From Sulfurimonas sp. (GTDB taxonomy: Bacteria; Campylobacterota; Campylobacteria; Campylobacterales; Sulfurimonadaceae), in assembly GCA_022712775.1 (NCBI GenBank), contig JAFLJZ010000231.1, forward strand, positions 1 through 8,372: a stretch of DNA of 8,372 bases, written 5' to 3'. A program made the translations under genes and the position numbers. Shown here in pieces: positions 6,284 through 8,372 of this stretch; within the stretch, counting starts at the first letter, position 1, and every line of letters starts with the position of its first letter. The notes under the pieces are model-generated. The model was not told where the DNA came from, made no database searches, and saw nothing but the letters and a program-made list of their open reading frames with translations.

Positions 6284-7399
6284 ATGGAACCATTTATAGT
6301 AGAAGAGGCAAGTAATATTTCTGGTGCTAGAATCATCGCAGTTGGTGTTGGTGGTGGTGGCGGCAATATGATTGGACATATGCTTAAAGAAGGTGTTACT
6401 GGCATAGAAATGATGCTCATCAATACTGATGCGCAAGTCTTATCTGAGACTTCATCAGCATCTAAGATTCAGATTGGTTCAAAACTCACTAAGGGTCTTG
6501 GGGCCGGAATGAAACCAGCTATTGGTAAAGAATCAGCATTAGAAAACTATGAAGATATTAGAAGTGCACTTGAAGGTGCCGATATTGTTTTCATTTCTGC
6601 TGGTCTTGGTGGTGGAACAGGTACAGGAGCCGCTCCAGTTGTAGCTCAAATTGCAAAAGAAGTTGGTGCTTTAACTATTTCTGTTGTAACAAAACCTTTT
6701 AAGTTTGAAGGAAAAAAACGTCTTAAACTTGCAGAAGAAGGTCTTGAAGAACTGAAAAAAGAATCTGATTCTATCGTTGTTATTCCTAATGATAAGCTTC
6801 TTTCAGTAATCGATAAAAAACTTGGTCTTAAAGACAGTTTTAAAATTGTTGACGGTGTGCTTGCGCAAGCTGTGAGTGGTACTTCTGGTGTAATTCTTTC
6901 TAGTGGAGAAAATGACATCAACCTTGACTTCGCCGATTTAAAAACTGTAATGAGTCATCAAGGTATGGCACTTATGGGTGTTGGTGAGCATGAAGGTGAA
7001 AATGCAGCCTATGAAGCAATAAAAGCTGCAATTGAATCTCCACTTCTTGACAACATGTCAATCAATGGAGCGATGGGTGTTCTCGTTCACTTTAAAATCC
7101 ATCCAGACTTTCCTATTATGGAAATATCTGATGCTATGGATGTTGTAAATGAAAGTGCACATAGTGATGCTGAAGTTATTTTTGGAACATCAACTGATGA
7201 TACACTTCCAGAGGAATACGTAAAAATTACTATCGTTGCAACGGGTTTTGAAAAAGAACTAACAAATGAAACTGATTATGTTGGGGAAGCTACACCTGCT
7301 CCTCGTGCTGTAGTTCGTCCTAGACTTATCGTAGGTGGTGATTATGAGAATAGTGACTATCTTGATATTCCAGCATATATGAGACAACAACAAGACTAA
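6284..7399 (+). CDS. ftsZ: Cell division protein FtsZ
   Basis: The tubulin-like GTPase that polymerises at midcell into the division ring. The 371-aa protein has all landmarks: GVGGGGGN (21-28), NTDAQ (47-51), the tubulin signature GGGTGTG (109-115), the T7 synergy loop NLDFAD (213-218) that completes the GTPase site of the neighbouring subunit, and the conserved C-terminal peptide YLDIPAYMR (359-367) that binds FtsA and other partners. The linker between the core and this peptide is short (about 35 residues from 324). The ribosome site AAGGAG (6271-6276) starts on the last base of the ftsA stop codon, with 7 nt to the ATG, a strong initiation signal suited to the high FtsZ to FtsA ratio that cells need. 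It is followed by a J-domain gene 7 bp downstream. Confidence 0.97.
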   Translation: MEPFIVEEASNISGARIIAVGVGGGGGNMIGHMLKEGVTGIEMMLINTDAQVLSETSSASKIQIGSKLTKGLGAGMKPAIGKESALENYEDIRSALEGADIVFISAGLGGGTGTGAAPVVAQIAKEVGALTISVVTKPFKFEGKKRLKLAEEGLEELKKESDSIVVIPNDKLLSVIDKKLGLKDSFKIVDGVLAQAVSGTSGVILSSGENDINLDFADLKTVMSHQGMALMGVGEHEGENAAYEAIKAAIESPLLDNMSINGAMGVLVHFKIHPDFPIMEISDAMDVVNESAHSDAEVIFGTSTDDTLPEEYVKITIVATGFEKELTNETDYVGEATPAPRAVVRPRLIVGGDYENSDYLDIPAYMRQQQD

Positions 7400-7406
7400 A
7401 TCTTCC

Positions 7407-7697
7407 GTGTCCTCCTTTGAACAACTTATAAAGGCCAAAACTCTTCTTGGTCTTCGTGAGACAGCTACCCTTAAAGAAATCAAACTCTCTTATAAAAATC
7501 TTATGAAAAAATGGCACCCCGATAAACATAAAGAAAGTCAAGATAAAGCCACTGCTATGAGTATGAAAATAAATGATGCTTATGAAATTGTTTTAGCATA
7601 CTGCAATAATTATGAGTATGATTTTAGTGAAGAAAAGATTAAAAAGCTTCATTTAACACCCTCTGAGTGGTGGTATGAAAAGTTTGGTGGAAGATAG
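7407..7697 (+). CDS. J-domain-only (DnaJ-like) co-chaperone
   Basis: A 96-aa protein that is almost entirely one J domain. Helix I is around residues 8-16, helix II (about 22-36, basic, ending KKWHP) precedes the invariant HPD (37-39) that stimulates the DnaK ATPase, and helix III covers about 46-66. It lacks the Gly/Phe region, zinc fingers and substrate-binding domains of DnaJ, so it is a class C J-protein whose client specificity must come from the unusual acidic/aromatic tail (EWWYEKF, 87-93). The GTG at 7407 is the only possible start, because an in-frame TGA lies at 7380-7382. No Shine-Dalgarno is visible, and the start lies 7 bp after the ftsZ stop, so translation is probably by re-initiation after ftsZ. 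The context suggests a DnaK partner for division or envelope factors, but this is inference. Confidence 0.85.
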   Translation: MSSFEQLIKAKTLLGLRETATLKEIKLSYKNLMKKWHPDKHKESQDKATAMSMKINDAYEIVLAYCNNYEYDFSEEKIKKLHLTPSEWWYEKFGGR

Positions 7698-7710
7698 AAT
7701 CTATTAAAAG

Positions 7711-8202
7711 TTAAACTATTTTTTCTACTCTTCTTAAAAGCATTAGTCTTCTTACAAAAAGTACAAGTAAAGAAACTGCAAGTATTTTAAAATCTAATTC
7801 ACTAGCCATATGAATATTTTCAAAGGTATCACTCTGTGTTGCTTCTACTCCAAGTGCTTGCATCGCTAATATTTTTGGAGCATACACTGCACTAAACATG
7901 AGTGAAGTAAACAGTGTAGAAACAACGCTTACAAATATAATAGAATCTCGACGACCTTCTTTATATTCTATTGCTTCATAAAGTGCAACAAAAAAAGCAA
8001 GCGCATAAATCCAGTATGAAAATCTATGAAAAATTTCACCCATAATAATTCCAGCATTATAATGATCTATAAGCATATCAACTAAGATTCTATCTGTATG
8101 AAAAACTACAGGTGCAACAAAGGCACCTAAAACAATAACTGCACCAAAGGTAGATGCTAACATGATTAAGTAACTAAAATCTACATATATTCTCTTGCCC
8201 AA
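7711..8202 (-). CDS. DUF4149/TMEM205-like four-helix membrane protein
   Basis: A 163-aa integral membrane protein with helices at about 10-33, 61-79, 88-107 and 137-155. GAFVAPVVF in helix 1, FHRFSYWIY at the start of helix 2 and the MFSAVYAPKI segment after helix 3 resemble the DUF4149 family, whose function is not established. The tail after helix 4 is basic (RRLMLLRRVEK), suggesting a cytoplasmic C-terminus. The start is TTG (8202-8200), supported by AAGG (complement of 8212-8215) 9 nt upstream. The first in-frame ATG (residue 14) would cut into helix 1. The gene converges on the division operon (13 bp between the two genes) and is probably monocistronic. The helicase relic lies 15 bp upstream on the other strand. 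Confidence 0.75.
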   Translation of the reverse strand: MGKRIYVDFSYLIMLASTFGAVIVLGAFVAPVVFHTDRILVDMLIDHYNAGIIMGEIFHRFSYWIYALAFFVALYEAIEYKEGRRDSIIFVSVVSTLFTSLMFSAVYAPKILAMQALGVEATQSDTFENIHMASELDFKILAVSLLVLFVRRLMLLRRVEKIV

Positions 8203-8217
8203 ATCTTATAACCTTAG

Positions 8218-8372
8218 TGTAAAACCTCTATCTCTAGTGTTGATGAGGTTGTAAGGGTTCAAGTTGAGGGGTGGGTTGATGTAGATGGAGTTTCATATGC
8301 AATCCACAAGAAAAAGAATTCAAGAGATACTTTGAAAGTCACTTATATGTGTGGAATTAAATCAATAAGTGA
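8218..8372 (+). pseudogene. Fragment resembling the C-terminal domain of a RadD/phage-type SF2 helicase
   Basis: A frame open from 8218 (after TAG at 8215-8217) to the end of the window. It begins near SVDEVVRVQVEGW and continues VDGVSYAIHKKK, DTLKVTYMCGIKSIS, with a last partial codon GA (Glu or Asp). The pattern of a strand, Y-x-x-H, Lys-rich turn, TLKVxY, G and then S-E matches, from memory, the C-terminal domain of RadD-like and phage DEAD/DEAH helicases, in which a WLCFEH-type motif follows. The whole helicase core is missing: the divergent DUF4149 gene starts 15 bp upstream. The frame has no ATG or GTG near its beginning (the first candidates are TTG 8332 and ATG 8347) and no ribosome site. 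The stretch 8236-8290 is rich in G and T, unlike the A-rich sense strands of the neighbouring genes. It is most likely a truncated relic. A chance open frame is the alternative. Confidence 0.42.

Noticed and set aside
6646..6921. Antisense open frames inside ftsZ, ftsA, ppiD and the regulator gene
   Set aside because: They lie opposite strongly conserved genes, show no recognisable protein pattern and lack ribosome sites; they are shadows of the coding strand.
7694..7737. Terminator between the J-domain gene and the DUF4149 gene
   Set aside because: ATAGAATCTAT is a near-palindrome without room for a loop, and the T-run at 7732-7737 is not preceded by a stable stem.
8290..8372. Minus-strand frame opposite the helicase-like fragment
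   Set aside because: It gives under 30 codons with no start context or recognisable motif, whereas the plus frame is open throughout and resembles a known domain.

Overview
The window looks like chromosomal DNA from a low-GC member of the Campylobacterota (Sulfurimonas/Sulfurovum-like). This rests on the AT-rich coding style, the ppiD-ftsA-ftsZ gene order that I recall from Campylobacter and relatives, the protein sequences themselves (FtsA, FtsZ and a BioA with a WHPCTQM motif), and promoters with a clear -10 but almost no -35. The assignment comes from recognition, not from a database search.

Layout. Positions 1-119 carry what may be the tail of a terminator and a strong extended -10 promoter for an OmpR/PhoB-type response regulator (120-860, +). 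It converges on a small single-pass membrane protein of unknown function (865-1161, -). A 115-bp divergent intergenic region then drives that small protein leftward and a degenerate class II aldolase/adducin-fold protein rightward (1277-1867, +). The aldolase-like gene runs tail to tail into bioA (1864-3165, -). Their stop codons overlap, and a hairpin across the overlap looks like the bioA terminator. A 276-bp intergenic region (3166-3441) separates bioA from the next operon.

The core of the window is a tight rightward operon. It starts with a PpiD/SurA-like membrane-anchored periplasmic chaperone (3442-4908), followed by ftsA (best start TTG at 4910, giving 453 aa), ftsZ (6284-7399) and a J-domain-only protein (GTG start at 7407, ends 7697). 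Gaps are 1, 12 and 7 bp, so co-transcription and translational coupling are likely. FtsZ forms the division ring and FtsA tethers it to the membrane through its C-terminal amphipathic helix. The PpiD-like protein would help fold exported envelope proteins, and the J-protein would recruit DnaK. The operon converges on a four-helix DUF4149/TMEM205-like membrane protein (7711-8202, -, TTG start).

The last 155 bases (8218-8372) hold an open frame without a usable start. It resembles the C-terminal domain of RadD-like/phage-type superfamily II helicases and runs off the window. It is probably the relic of a truncated gene and the one sign of rearrangement here.

Most of the window is ordinary housekeeping sequence. 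I see no CRISPR array, rRNA, tRNA, intact insertion sequence or obviously new multi-gene system. The points most worth a second look are the aldolase-fold protein that has lost all its zinc ligands, the bioA terminator embedded in a neighbour's Asn-rich tail, the J-protein coupled to ftsZ without a Shine-Dalgarno sequence, and the helicase relic.
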